The notes: generated by a model not told the origin, from the letters alone. 64,000 bases of DNA from Hypomesus transpacificus (GCF_021917145.1 NC_061071.1:124001-188000), one strand, 5' to 3'. Counted from the stretch's first letter, positions 12,901 to 24,809 are shown. Translations and numbers: made by a program.

Positions 12901-15900
12901 AGTGGGGAAGAAGGAAGTCGGAGAGGCCGTGGGGAGCCTGGAGAGCTTCCAAAAGGAGAAGGAGCAGCTGGCGGGGCAGTGCCGGGCCTTGGAGGAGGCG
13001 GTCACGCTGGAGATTCGAGGGAAGGAGGAGATCCTCAAGGAGCTGAACGCGTTTAGGGACGACCGGAACGCAGCCTGTCTCGACTCCGAGTCCATGGTCC
13101 ACCAAGATCCAGAGCCTGGAGGGAGAGGTCTCCCGTCTGGCCCAGTCGCTGGAATCCTCCCTGCTGGAGAAGGGCGAGATCGCCTCCCGCCTCAACTCCA
13201 CCCAGGACGAGGTGAGGCAGATGAGGTCGGGCATCGAGAAGCTGCAAGTTCGGATCGAGTCCGACGAGAAAAATAAGAAGCGCATGGCCGAGCTGCTGAA
13301 GAGCGCCCAAAGGAAGGCGGAATCTCTCCAGGACCGCATCGAGTCCCTGGAGAGGGAAGGGGAGGTGACCGAGGGGAACCTGGAGGATGCCATCATGCAG
13401 TCCGAGGCTGCTAAGGCCGAGCTGGAAGTGGTGGAGGAGGAAAAGCAAGCCCTGGAGAAGAGAATCGGGGAGACGACCGAAGAGCTGAGCAACCTGAGGG
13501 CGGAGAAGGAGAGGCTGGAGAAGGAACTGGTCCAGAAGAACGCTGAGATCCAGGAGTTGAAGGCGGCGAAGCAGGCCGCTACCACGGAGCTGCAAGAGAA
13601 GGAGGCGGAGAGGGAGGATCTGCAGAAGTCTGCGGAGGAGTGGCGGAGAGAGGGGGAGAGGCTCCGTGCTTTGGAGGAGACGTGGGAACAGGAGAGAGAG
13701 AGGCTGGCTGAGGGAGAGGGCAGGAGGCTGGAGAAGGAGAAGGAAGAGTGGGAGGCCGAAAGAGAGAGGTTAGAGGGAGAGAAAAGAGTCCTGCAGGCCA
13801 GCCTGTCTTCTGCGGAGAAGGATAGAGATGAGCAGGAGGAGGAGAGGATGAGGTTTAAAGGAGGAGAGGGAGAGTTTACGGTCGTCGGTCCTGTCTCTGG
13901 AGAGCGCAGCCGGCCAGCTGCAGCATCAGCTGGAGACCTCCTCCCTCTCCATCTCACAGCTCACCCAGGAGGTGAGCTACTCACGGACCACTCTTGTAAC
14001 CCCATTCCTCCGTGGCTATGATAGATTAACCCATGTTTTGCTTGCTTCTCCAGGTAACCGCCCTGCAGCAGAGCAACGGTCGGCTTCAGAGTAACCTGGA
14101 GGACACTCTAAAAGAGGCCAAGAAACTGAGAGAGGATTTGGAGCAAGACAAAACTGAATTTTCCTCTCAGCTGCAACAACAAGCAGAGAGCTACAAGGTT
14201 AGGAAATTAAAACATAATATTATATTTAAAAATTATAATTATGTTGGGGGGGTGTTGTGTTATTTTGTTTGTGGAACTGCTAACCGTGGGCCACTCTGTT
14301 TCTCCTCATCCTCTCCAGTTATCTCTGGAGGAAGTGACATCAGAGAAAGAGGAGCTGAGGTGTCAACTGGCTAGCGTGCAGGAGGAGAAGAAGAAGGAGG
14401 AAGAGGAGGAGGAGAAGAAGAAGGAGAAGGAGGAGGAGGTGCTGAAACAAACCCAGCAGCAGGTGAGGCTTCCGGAAACGTGGAGATGGACCACGAGATG
14501 CTGCTCGAACTCCCACAAAAAAAAAAAAGTTTCCTTGAGGTTTTTAGGTTGGTATTGGTGCAGTTTTATAGACATATGTGAAGCCATCTGTGACATTGTT
14601 CGTAAGAAAGGACTATACAAATAAGATTTGAATAGACACAGGCTGTCTGTAGTGATGCTGACAGCTAAGTTCAGCACAGTGGGGTCGATGTTTAGCCGTA
14701 GTTAGCGACGAACGTTCAACATTCAGAGTGAAGTAATGCCCCTTGTGGTGGTGCGGCAGGTGTCTGAGCTGAGCTCTCGCGTCGCCCGCCTGTCCAAGGA
14801 GAGAGACTCCGCCCTCAGCAAGATGAACCTGTGGATGAAGTCCTGCAAGCAGCTGGAGAAGGAGAAGGAGGCGTTGTTAAATGAGGGCCACCAGCAGGGG
14901 GAGCTCATCGCCAACCTTCAGAGCGGCCATACCGGAGAAGGTATCTGATTTTATCACTCTCCTGCACTGTAATTTCCTGTGCCCAACCAGAACATAACGG
15001 CAGACATAATGTTCTTAAAAACCTGGCGCTTGAATAGCGTTATCTGGTGTACCGTTGGTATCTGGTGTGTCGTTGAGTAGCTTCTGTCATTTTGAATCCC
15101 GTTGTGTATTGAGAGAAGTGCTGGTCATAATGTTGTCTGACTCCCTGATGTTGCAGCAGGTGGAGAAAGCGGTGAGGAGGTTCTGGCTGAGCTGCAGGAG
15201 CTGAAGAGAGCTTTGGAAGAACGGAAGAAAGAGGCGGAGGAGAGAAACAGGGAGTTGGAGGAGAGCAGGAAGGAGGTGGAGGAGCTGAGCAAGGCCTTGG
15301 AGGAGAGGGGTAGTGAGGCGGACGAGAGCCTGGACAAGTACTGCAGCCTGATGGTGCGAGTCCACAAGCTGGAGGAGACCAACGACTCCCTGAAGACACG
15401 GCTAGAGCAGATCAACCAGCAAGCTAGCAGCGCTAACGCTAACCAGGGCAGTAACGCTAACCAGGGCAGCAGCGCTAACGCTAACCAGGGCAGCAGCGCT
15501 AACGCTAACCAGGGCAGCAGGACCCCCAGGGGCCAGAGCAGGAAGTCGACCCAGAGGACACAGGAAGCAGTCACGGAGGACACGGAGAACAAGGCCGTGG
15601 GTCAGGGGTCAGGAAAGAGGGGGTCAGGGAAGCGGGGCAACGACGGCGACAAACCCTCCAGAGCCCAAGAGACCTTGCACAACCTGGCCAAGAGGATCAA
15701 AGCGGGCGCCGTGGCAACCACGCCCAAAAAAGGAAGCCATCAGGAAGAGGAGGAGTTTAGGCCGGAAGGACTTCCTGAGCTAGTGCAGAGAGGTGAGTCT
15801 TAATGAGGAACAAAGTGGGAGTTCTGTCAGGAACAAAGCCATCTCTCTGTCTCACTCTCTCATCTCCCGTCTGCCAGGTTTTGCCGACATTCCCCTTGGA

Positions 15901-17180
15901 GAGGCCAGCCCCTTCATCATAAGGAGAACCACTGTGCAGCAGCGCTGCAGCCCCCGCCTAGCCGCCCAACACACCTCGGCCCCCCCCTCCTCCTCCCAGA
16001 AGCAGCTGAGGCACGGTGCGCTCTCCCCTGCAGAGGACAGCAAGCTGTCGAAGGTGAGCCTTACAGGCGCGCACACCGACGTGCTGGCTCACACATGCGC
16101 GCACGCTTTTTGAAATACTTCAGGTTGGCAGAGGAGATTAAGCTGGCTCCCTGGAGAGACCACTGCCACCTCGCTAGTCTCACAGAGAGATTGTGAGTGA
16201 GGGAGAAAGAAGAGTGAAAGAGCGAGAACAGAGGGTGGGGGGGAGTATCACCTTTCTGTCCACACTACAGAGAGATTGCTTAAACACCATGGCAATGAAA
16301 AGGCGTGTACAAGGTGGGAAAGATTGGCTTCTTTTTTCCGGCGGGAGGAAGGTAAAGACGGTGGAGGAGAGGTGTGTGTTTTGTCACGCTAACCTGCCAC
16401 TGACATGTCATGGGAATCCTCCTTCCGCCGTCTAGATTAAAAATTGGACACACCTCAAACTGACACAGTCACGGTCACATGCACCTGCTTGACAGAGCGT
16501 TCAGATGAGATAAAAGAGAAATAAAACAAAGGAATATTAACCTTTCTTGCGTGCATCTGCGGATCAGCCTCTCCTACTAATTACTCTTGGGACATTATGG
16601 GATGTTTAGTTGAACTGGGTGGAGGGGAGGGGGGGTTTGACCCTCCATCCTCTACCCTCCCAGGTCGACCCCTCACCCAGCTGAAAACAAGCTTGGGGCC
16701 CCGCTCTTAAATAACTATTTAGGGTAGAAGAGCCCATGCCAAGATGGTCCCACAGCGAGTCAGGTCAGCTGGACTGATCCCATCCACAGGAGGACAGCCC
16801 AGGGAAAGGCCTTGTAGGGGGGGGATTAGAGAGGGTTAATGAAAGGGACTCAAGTAACCAGGGCCACCTGCCTGACTGGTCGTGTCAATCTGGATGGTGA
16901 CCTGCTTCCTGCCTGGTCCGTGGCTCTGTCTGACCTTTGACCTCTTATCTCTCTCTCTCTACAGGTGCTGGAGCCACTGGGTCTCCAGAGCACCGTCGGC
17001 AAGGAAACCCCCGTGACGGAAAGCCCCGACTGGAAAGGCTTGTGCGTTAGCCCCGCCCCCCACTCTCGGGAGAGTCGAGGACGGAGGTCTCTGAGCACGC
17101 GGAAAACTCCGGAACAGCGGGAGAAACGCAGAGAGGCCATGAGCTCCCCGCGAGGGGAGGAGAACTGCCAAGTTCAATAG
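3971..17180 (+). CDS. cenpf: Centromere protein F (mitosin), coiled-coil kinetochore protein; assembly gap and two frameshifts
   Basis: Twenty coding exons: 3971-4132, 4371-4567, 4832-4947, 5097-5188, 5320-5605, 5918-6120, 6257-6382, 6548-6676, 6844-6966, 7382-7517, 7619-11408, 11537-11775, 11939-12398, 12543-13971, 14054-14197, 14319-14462, 14760-14940, 15157-15792, 15878-16053 and 16965-17180. The N-terminus MSWAVEEWKDGLSGKAL, the C-terminal FADIPLGEASP...RRTT...SPRLAAQ block and the end ENCQVQ are diagnostic of CENPF. The final CQVQ is a CAAX box for farnesylation, as in the human protein. Nearly the whole product is heptad coiled coil. With the gap collapsed and two extra bases removed, the CDS is 8469 nt (about 2822 aa), against 3114 in human. 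Family role: corona and nuclear-envelope protein that binds microtubules and the NDE1/NDEL1-dynein system in mitosis. Oddities: N gap 9182-9681, +1 shifts near 13100 and 13856, and an 11-copy 42-bp repeat. Confidence 0.95.
7021..7210 (+). mobile_element. tRNA-derived SINE in cenpf intron 9
   Basis: The head resembles a tRNA Ser/Leu-type gene, with an A-box-like TGGCTGAGTGG and a B-box-like GATCGATTCCC. It is followed by a body (TTGGGCAAGGCACTTCACCCTA) and a tail (CTCTGGATAAAAGTGTATGC) shared with copies at 37347 and 44504. It carries more differences from the other two than they do from each other. Confidence 0.8.
9182..9681. other. 500-N assembly gap inside cenpf exon 11
   Basis: Exactly 500 undetermined bases, a typical placeholder length. 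The 14 bases before the gap (9168-9181, GTCTGCTCTTGAGC) are identical to the 14 after it (9682-9695). Merging the two copies rejoins the reading frames on either side, which otherwise differ. The true missing sequence may therefore be zero. Confidence 0.97.
10550..11011 (+). repeat. 11 x 42-bp in-frame tandem repeat in cenpf
   Basis: Eleven uninterrupted 42-bp units (462 bp) each encode a 14-residue unit of the form DANVTQLTEEKLQL, with variation mainly at positions 4-6 (VTQ, VTR, VTL, VAQ, MAQ, MTL). Fourteen residues equal two coiled-coil heptads, so copy-number change adds or removes coil length without breaking the register. Human CENPF has no matching short array that I can recall. Confidence 0.95.
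14521..14630 (+). mobile_element. 3' tail of a dispersed repeat in cenpf intron 16
   Basis: The segment containing GTGAAGCCATCTGTGACATT and ending GACTATACAAATAAGATTTG resembles the 3' tail of a repeat common in fish introns. A diverged relative is seen at about 56910-57000. It is a fragment; no coding part is visible. Confidence 0.5.
15426..15518 (+). repeat. 24-bp repeat encoding SANANQGS in cenpf exon 18
   Basis: Imperfect copies of a 24-bp unit with core GCTAACGCTAACCAGGGCAG encode Ser/Ala/Asn/Gln/Gly-rich octapeptides. They form a low-complexity linker between the last coiled coil and the basic C-terminal region. Confidence 0.85.
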
Positions 17181-17755
17181 AGAACTAGCAGAAACAGCAC
17201 TGAATAGACCATAGTCATGTGTGGTTAGGTGGGAGAGTAGGTGGTGTTAGCGCTTGAATCAGTCATCTTATTCAGGACTACAGGATAACTAGAACAGTGC
17301 TTGTCAATGTTAACAGAAAAATCAAGGGTTATCTAAAGACATGTTTTAAAAAAGAAAGAAATGATTTTATCAAGTGTGGTTCCGGTTGCTGGTCCCCACT
17401 AACACTAGTTATCTCTTGTACAGCTTTTAACTGCTTAGGTCGAATACTATTGGCTGTAACTCCAGATTCATCTGCTCTAACTGTTCAGTAGATTTGTAGC
17501 TTCCTCCTTTACTCTGCTGTATGATAGCTTGTTGTCTCAATAGTGTCAGATATGGCACTGTGTTTCTCTGTGGCAGCTGTAAATGTTTTACATGACAAAT
17601 GTTTTTTCTACGTTTTCTTTGATCACAGTGCTAGTTTTATTTTCCTCTGCGTACTTTTGGCATTTCACTGTCTAGCTTTTGAGTCCTGTGCCATTTGGGT
17701 ACTGATTGCTTCTCAGTACATAACAGATGTTGCTTATATTTTACAACCTTTTTCT

Positions 17756-17761
17756 ATTAAA
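17756..17761 (+). terminator. cenpf polyadenylation signal ATTAAA (candidate)
   Basis: ATTAAA lies 576 bp past the cenpf stop codon at 17180, in AT-rich sequence without other genes. The 3' UTR would be about 0.6 kb. Other downstream signals cannot be excluded. Confidence 0.45.
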
Positions 17762-19904
17762 CATTGTGTTCACGGTGTGAGCCATCTCTTCCAGTCATTC
17801 CCATTGCATCACACAGTGCTGATCCCAGCACTGACATGGTAGTTTTCACGCTGTCCTCTGTTCATGCAGTAGCTGCTGCTGGCGTTAACCGTACATCTCC
17901 TATCTGACTCACTCTCACACACAATATAAAAACGATGCCTCTCTAGAACAGCAAGACTATTTTATCGTACACGTTCATATGCCAAGTGTTCTCACACATG
18001 CTTGTAGCGGTCAGCTCCTCCCCCCCCCGCTGAGAAGATCAATGCAACGTCCTCTAAGAAGAGTGTAGTGTTTTGAAGCAGGAGTGCGAGAGCTACCCAA
18101 GTTACTGTGTTGAATGCTAATACAAGGAAGGATAAGAGGAAAGTGTTTTTTTCCCTCAGTCTTGCAGTCAAGCTAGTGAGGGCAGAGACTGAGGAGTTTA
18201 ACTACTTCTATAATACACAGCTGAATTGTAATGTCATCCATCTCTGAGAGGTGGGGTCCATGCTGTTAGTGTTCCCCTCACATCAAACAGTTTGGGGACC
18301 CCCCCCCCCCCCCCCCCAAGATGGTGTCCAAAGATGCACTACGCCTATGTCTAGATAACTCAACTATCAATGCACTTTTTGTAAAGTTCTTTCTTGGATT
18401 AATGTAAATGTGACCACTTCTTCACGGCCCTCCTGTATCAGAGGTTGAGCCTCTGTCAAGTGTTTCAAGGCTGTTTTGGAGAGAGTGTATGGGAAGCTCA
18501 GACTGTGTAAGAAGTTTACTGCTGCAGCAGTCCGTTAGCTAGCCTGCTGTGAATAATCAATGAATGAATGAATGACTGATTTGGTATAAGGCTAATTTAT
18601 GAATGGAGGAATGGAACCTCTGCTTTCTGTCTCCCACTCCTTCTCAGCCCCCCCTTCTCTCTTCATCCCTTCCTCTTCTCAGACCCAGCAGCCAATAATG
18701 TAATCAGAAAACTCTTCCTAGCAACAGCTTCTCTGCTTAGAATAACACTCGGGCCCTCAACCCCCCCCCCCCCCCCCCCCCCCCCGCCTCCGCCACAGCC
18801 GAGGGCCCACAGAGCAGAGTTTCCTCAGAGTCCACACACACAGAAATCCAAAACATACTGCTACATTCACAAACACACACATTACAAAGTCTACAGACTC
18901 GCTGTCAACAATTAAACTCGCCCAACAGACACACGCGCAACAGTTATCAACATACCATTTAAACCTCCACACACTACGGGACAGTACCAACACGTACGCA
19001 CACATACTTTCCCAGGGCTGACTGACTGTCTGCTGGCCAATTTCTCAGTGTAGATGTCTGTGGAAGTTGGCGTAAGCCTAAGAGCCAGTACCAACCAGTG
19101 CTGTGAGAGGACCAGGACATGGGAAGTGATGCCATGGGCCAAGCCAAGCTGTGTTTAGTCTGGCGCTGAAACAAGTGTGTGTCTGCAGTGTGGGTGTGTG
19201 TCTGGTGTGAGTTTGTGTGTCTGGGGTGTGACCGTGTGTGTGTGTGTCTGCACCCACGATGTCCCTGTATGCATGACCTGCTCCATTCTCTCCCCGGCAA
19301 CGCTGTCTAAGCAACTGTCGCCGGGGACAACGCCGGGGGGGCCAAGCCAGTGACAGGAAGTTGAGCGGAGGGGGTGATATAGGGGGGCAGGGAGAGATGG
19401 TTAGAAGGAGAACGGGGTAACACAGGGATGAACATATGGTGGGCTGTTATGTTGTCTGGTGAAATTGGTTGGCTGCCAGTCAGGCAGAATAGTGTGAGAA
19501 ACTAGAAATTGGAAAAGATGCATGAGAGATGGGAAGAAATAGGTGAAGTTAGACGCAGGGCTTGATAACAATGACATGGCGCATTTGGCAGGTGTCACTT
19601 TGCACCGTCGTTCGACAGCATCTGGACATTGTTCAGTTTGAAGTCAATGTGACTTTATGTGATTCATGTAGGTCCAAGTTGGGTCACTGGCAAACCTCTC
19701 ACATGTGCCACATCTTTTGTTAGTAGTAAACAACCAAGTTGAAAATAAATTATGTATTTTGGTCCGTTGAAGAGTATCACCACGGTAACCCACATGAGCA
19801 AGGCCAGGCCAAGGGATAGAAGCCCGCGTTATTTCCATTTTTTTTTTTTTTTTTTTACCAACGTGTGTTGGCTTAGCTATCAACTAAGCGAACGCTTGCC
19901 GTAC
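17762..19904. other. Intergenic, gene-free, with homopolymer C tracts
   Basis: No coding potential was recognised. The stretch holds poly-C runs at about 18299-18317 and 18761-18785, and TG-rich sequence around 19180-19250. Short open frames across the C and TG tracts are compositional. Confidence 0.7.
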
Positions 19905-19912
19905 GGTCTACA

Positions 19913-20441
19913 CATGGGCGGATATACAGGGGGGCATGGGGGGCAGCTGCCCCCCCACTCTAGAGCCTTGCCCCCCAGCTGCCCCCCTAACTTTGGTGAT
20001 CCAAAAACTGTACTTGTAAAAATAAACCGCCACTATGTCCCCAAGCTTCTCAAATCATTGAACTGCGCAATACATTCACCGAAAGAGAACAATTACATTT
20101 TTTATTTTAAATATAATGCTACGTCCCTGCATCAAACGTGCAGAGCGGCGTTCACAGTCTGGTTCGCACACAGTGAGTCTGCTGAGATGCGGTGGCACTG
20201 CATCCCGCTAAAGACTGGAGCAACTGAGCTGCATCTGAAGGTGAAGTCAGTTTCCCCAGGTGAAGTTTAAACACACAAGATTAACTTAAAGTTACATTTG
20301 TAATGAATGTAATATATGTTAAAGACGATTCAGCATCAGCAAAAATAGTGAGGGAATCAGGGTAAACGACCCATGCCACCCTGCCAAGACCTCTTGCCTC
20401 CCCTTTGCCACTCCATGTAAAATGTTCTAGATCCGCCACTG
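19913..20441. mobile_element. Non-autonomous hAT-like element (529 bp)
   Basis: It is flanked by the 8-bp direct repeat GGTCTACA (19905-19912 and 20442-20449). Its ends are imperfect inverted repeats: CATGGGCGGAT on the left and, read inward from the right, CAGTGGCGGATCTAGA. The 8-bp target duplication and these termini are typical of hAT elements. No transposase frame is present. The left end carries GGGGGGCA/TGCCCCCC palindromic tracts. Confidence 0.8.
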
Positions 20442-20449
20442 GGTCTACA

Positions 20450-21960
20450 GCCCCCGCTAACCTACGAACAACAACCAAGAGCAATCAGGGTTTAGAGAAG
20501 GCCAGTGAATAATGCAACATCCAAACTTTAATTCTCACAGATCTGTCTGAATAATGGATAACGGCAGCTGCTGCTCAGCTGAGAGCAGACATAAACCAAA
20601 TACAGAAAATCCCCTCAGATACTTGGGACATACGCGAACAGAAACGTTGAAATTTGAGTTTTGAACAGGTACAGCAGCTACCCTGCAGCATCTTCAATCG
20701 TTTTTAGATTGGATTCATTTATTTACCATGACCATTCATGGTGAGACTACTGAGCCTTAATGTTGAAAATGACGCTGTGTAGGCCTGTCCATGATTGTAA
20801 CCTCTTTGAGAAGACAAGTCCTACAGTTGACAGCATTTTTTTTAATATTCGACGATACATCCAACTTCAGCCAGTGTAGAACTTCTTTAGTAGATAGTAG
20901 CAAGCCGCATGGGTCATGATATCGGGGCTTTCAAGCGCAAACAAATTAAATACTATACTAAACCTCAGTCAAAGCAAATATGTTACCTCTTTACGTGATC
21001 ACGCATGAGTTGACGTTTTGTCTGTTGATTCTGGCTCGCCAACTGAATCCAGTTTACATAACATATCTTCACGCTCCAAATGCCCTTTTCTGATTGGTCA
21101 ACGAAGGCGACGAGTTGTGTCCTACTGTCCCAGAGTTGATCTAACGCTCCTCATCTCACCACCGGCATCATTGTAAAAACCGGACTCCATCACGCCGTGG
21201 GTAATGACCTACCTCCAGTAGTGGAGTCTACAGTTTAACAGTTTTAACAACGATAAGAAGATAGAGTGAGTGTTGTTGATTGAGACAGGAAGCCAGGTTA
21301 AGAATTGAGAATACTGTATTTTTCATGTCATATATAACAAGAATATTGCTAACCAGTTACATGGGAATACACTCATTGTACAGTTATTTGACATGATTCG
21401 TTTGATAAAATCTAAATTTACAGCATAAGGACAACTGCTGTAAGGTCCCAAACAATTGTAGAAAACAACAAAATGTAAAACATCATTAATTTAAAAACAC
21501 CTGGCACTTAAGCATCAATTTGTTAATACAGTTAGATTTTTTTTTTTTACCACAGATGTGTTCATATGAATATGGATCTTATTTAAGGAACAAATCTGCA
21601 CACAAACACAAAGTAAAAATAAAAAAATAAAAGAATACTGTAAAAGAAACATTTTTAAAAGAGGGATGCAAAGGCTATGATGTGGACACAATCATGTTGC
21701 TTCTTTTCTTTCGTCCTCCTTTTCTTCCTCATCAATGCCCATCCCCCTCTCTCTCTTGTATATCCTCACCCCTTTATCTTTCTCATCACAAACAGGCCTA
21801 GCCCTAAACCTAACCCTACAATATGAATCACATTTTTCTGACCCATCTATTGGGGGTTTTAGATTAGTCTGGATATGTAGAACATATTAGTATAGTATCA
21901 CCCTACTGTAAGCACGTTTCAACACCTAGTTAGTAGCCTATAACATGCAGTTATTTTAAA
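20450..21960. other. Intergenic or distal kcnk2 3'-UTR sequence
   Basis: AT-rich, without recognisable coding exons. A minus-strand AATAAA (TTTATT at 20718-20723) could end a very long kcnk2 3' UTR, but nothing else supports this. Confidence 0.4.
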
Positions 21961-24809
21961 GATTTTAAAGAAATATTTTTCAGTGCTTTGGTGCATGCTT
22001 TTCACCTAAATGAGCACACATCACGAAAAGGAATGTTACTCTGTTTTCAGTTCCTAGACCCTTTTGAAATATGAGTGTTCCAGCAGCGGACCAAAGTAGT
22101 TCTGTAAGGGGTTTTCAGAGGGAGGATAGTGGAACCTGTTTTGGTTCTGTTTTGGTTCTGTGTGACGTCTATTTGCTTTGTTTTAGGATGCTAATAAGTT
22201 CTTTGCATCAACGTTCTTTGCTAACTGCTTAGCAACATCACAGCGTTTTTTAGCTAACTATTTAGCAACATCACAGCCAAATGACTTGATGAAGCCATCA
22301 CCATACAACGATATGAACACTTGCGATAAATAGCCGTGTTTAAAGGGTAGGTCATGTTCAGAAAAGGCAGTTACAGTACATAAAAGTGCATTTTGAATGG
22401 CAGGTGAACCAAGGAGAGAGTGTATGAGTGGGTATTGTGACTGTGTGTGGTGTTTGTAGGCTTATTTTTGGAAAGTATTTAGTTAATTCTACTATAAATA
22501 TATAGTTTGGTCAAGTTTAAAGTGTACTTTACATGTTGAATGGTGTCGATTAGTAAGATTTCAAGTAACATTCAGTCATCTAGCTTGTGCATCCATCTGC
22601 TATGAGCATCAATTCTCAACAACCATCTCCTAAAGAACCTCATTTTTATAGTCTTGTTTAAGAACTATTTTGCCTTCCATAAACATTTTCTTGTAATCTT
22701 GAATTTGAACACAAAACAGTGATTCTATGAAAAACAAAATCATTAGTTTTATGCTAGGACAGTCATGCTTATAATTCCACATGTATTTGGCCTTTGGCAT
22801 AACTGAACATTGCAGTCAGTGTCAGTTTACAAGGCAGCCATTTTGTTTCTTGGTGATAGCATCTATTCGTCCTGCTGGCAATGTAATTTAATGACATTCT
22901 TTGACAGGGGCTAATTATTCCCTTACTAGCAACATGCAAATCAATAAGACCCGCAGTATTAGGGTGAGATAGATGAAAGGATTCCCCAGAAATCAAGTCA
23001 TTGAACGCAACAAGAGGTGCACTTTGGAGCCAACCATTCATACATTACTTCTGCTTCATGTGAAGCATCCCAGTTGGCTTCCCACACAAAAACACACCCT
23101 CAGGAATCTCAAGCATTACATTATGACATCACATTCTGTTGTTTCAACTGTCATTCACAATATAATCTTGAAGTGATCACAAAGTCAAACACAACAGACT
23201 TTGGTTTAACCGTAACCACTCTCTAAGTGTGCTCTCGTCCAAACCAAACAATGTTCCTGCATATGTGCCTTTTCACTCAAATTCAGGTTGGTAATCTTTA
23301 AAAAAATGTAGGCACAGGAATGGTCTCTTCGGTGAATAAAAATGGTTCTTCCAACTGTCAAGAAGATTGGAACCCGTTACGATTTACGATTTTAAAGAAA
23401 TATTTTTCAGTGCTTTGGTGCATGCTTTTCACCTAAATGAGCACACATCACGAAAAGGAATGTTACTCTGTTTTCAGTTCCTAGACCCTTTTGAAATATG
23501 AGTGTTCCAGCAGCGGACCAAAGTAGTTCTGTAAGGGGTTTTCAGAGGGAGGATAGTGGAACCTGTTTTGGTTCTGTTTTGGTTCTGTGTGACGTCTATT
23601 TGCTTTGTTTTAGGATGCTAATAAGTTCTTTGCATCAACGTTCTTTGCTAACTGCTTAGCAACATCACAGCGTTTTTTAGCTAACTATTTAGCAACATCA
23701 CAGCCAAATGACTTGATGAAGCCATCACCATACAACGATATGAACACTTGCGATAAATAGCCGTGTTTAAAGGGTAGGTCATGTTCAGAAAAGGCAGTTA
23801 CAGTACATAAAAGTGCATTTTGAATGGCAGGTGAACCAAGGAGAGAGTGTATGAGTGGGTATTGTGACTGTGTGTGGTGTTTGTAGGCTTATTTTTGGAA
23901 AGTATTTAGTTAATTCTACTATAAATATATAGTTTGGTCAAGTTTAAAGTGTACTTTACATGTTGAATGGTGTCGATTAGTAAGATTTCAAGTAACATTC
24001 AGTCATCTAGCTTGTGCATCCATCTGCTATGAGCATCAATTCTCAACAACCATCTCCTAAAGAACCTCATTTTTATAGTCTTGTTTAAGAACTATTTTGC
24101 CTTCCATAAACATTTTCTTGTAATCTTGAATTTGAACACAAAACAGTGATTCTATGAAAAACAAAATCATTAGTTTTATGCTAGGACAGTCATGCTTATA
24201 ATTCCACATGTATTTGGCCTTTGGCATAACTGAACATTGCAGTCAGTGTCAGTTTACAAGGCAGCCATTTTGTTTCTTGGTGATAGCATCTATTCGTCCT
24301 GCTGGCAATGTAATTTAATGACATTCTTTGACAGGGGCTAATTATTCCCTTACTAGCAACATGCAAATCAATAAGACCCGCAGTATTAGGGTGAGATAGA
24401 TGAAAGGATTCCCCAGAAATCAAGTCATTGAACGCAACAAGAGGTGCACTTTGGAGCCAACCATTCATACATTACTTCTGCTTCATGTGAAGCATCCCAG
24501 TTGGCTTCCCACACAAAAACACACCCTCAGGAATCTCAAGCATTACATTATGACATCACATTCTGTTGTTTCAACTGTCATTCACAATATAATCTTGAAG
24601 TGATCACAAAGTCAAACACAACAGACTTTGGTTTAACCGTAACCACTCTCTAAGTGTGCTCTCGTCCAAACCAAACAATGTTCCTGCATATGTGCCTTTT
24701 CACTCAAATTCAGGTTGGTAATCTTTAAAAAAATGTAGGCACAGGAATGGTCTCTTCGGTGAATAAAAATGGTTCTTCCAACTGTCAAGAAGATTGGAAC
24801 CCGTTACGA
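21961..24809. repeat. 1427-bp tandem duplication (two copies)
   Basis: Copy 1 is 21961-23387 and copy 2 is 23388-24809. The period is 1427 bp and no difference was noticed on reading; open frames in the two copies translate identically. Copy 2 ends 287 bp from the kcnk2 stop codon, so the duplication probably lies in the kcnk2 3' UTR or just beyond it. The copies contain no gene I recognise. It is either a very recent duplication or an assembly artefact from two haplotypes placed in series. Confidence 0.9.

Noticed and set aside
12728..13957. Minus-strand open frame of 409 codons
   Set aside because: Antisense shadow of cenpf exon 14, caused by GAG/AAG-rich coiled-coil codons. It has no family similarity.
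19752..20270. Plus-strand 172-codon open frame
   Set aside because: It crosses a poly-T tract and the left end of the hAT element and shows no transposase or other domain.
21790..21820. Telomere-like CCTAACCCTA motif
   Set aside because: Only one or two degenerate units; chance occurrence in AT-rich sequence.
21961..24809. Duplicated open frames as a duplicated gene
   Set aside because: The 90-codon and 69-codon frames have no recognisable similarity and lie in AT-rich 3'-flanking sequence; only the DNA duplication is supported.
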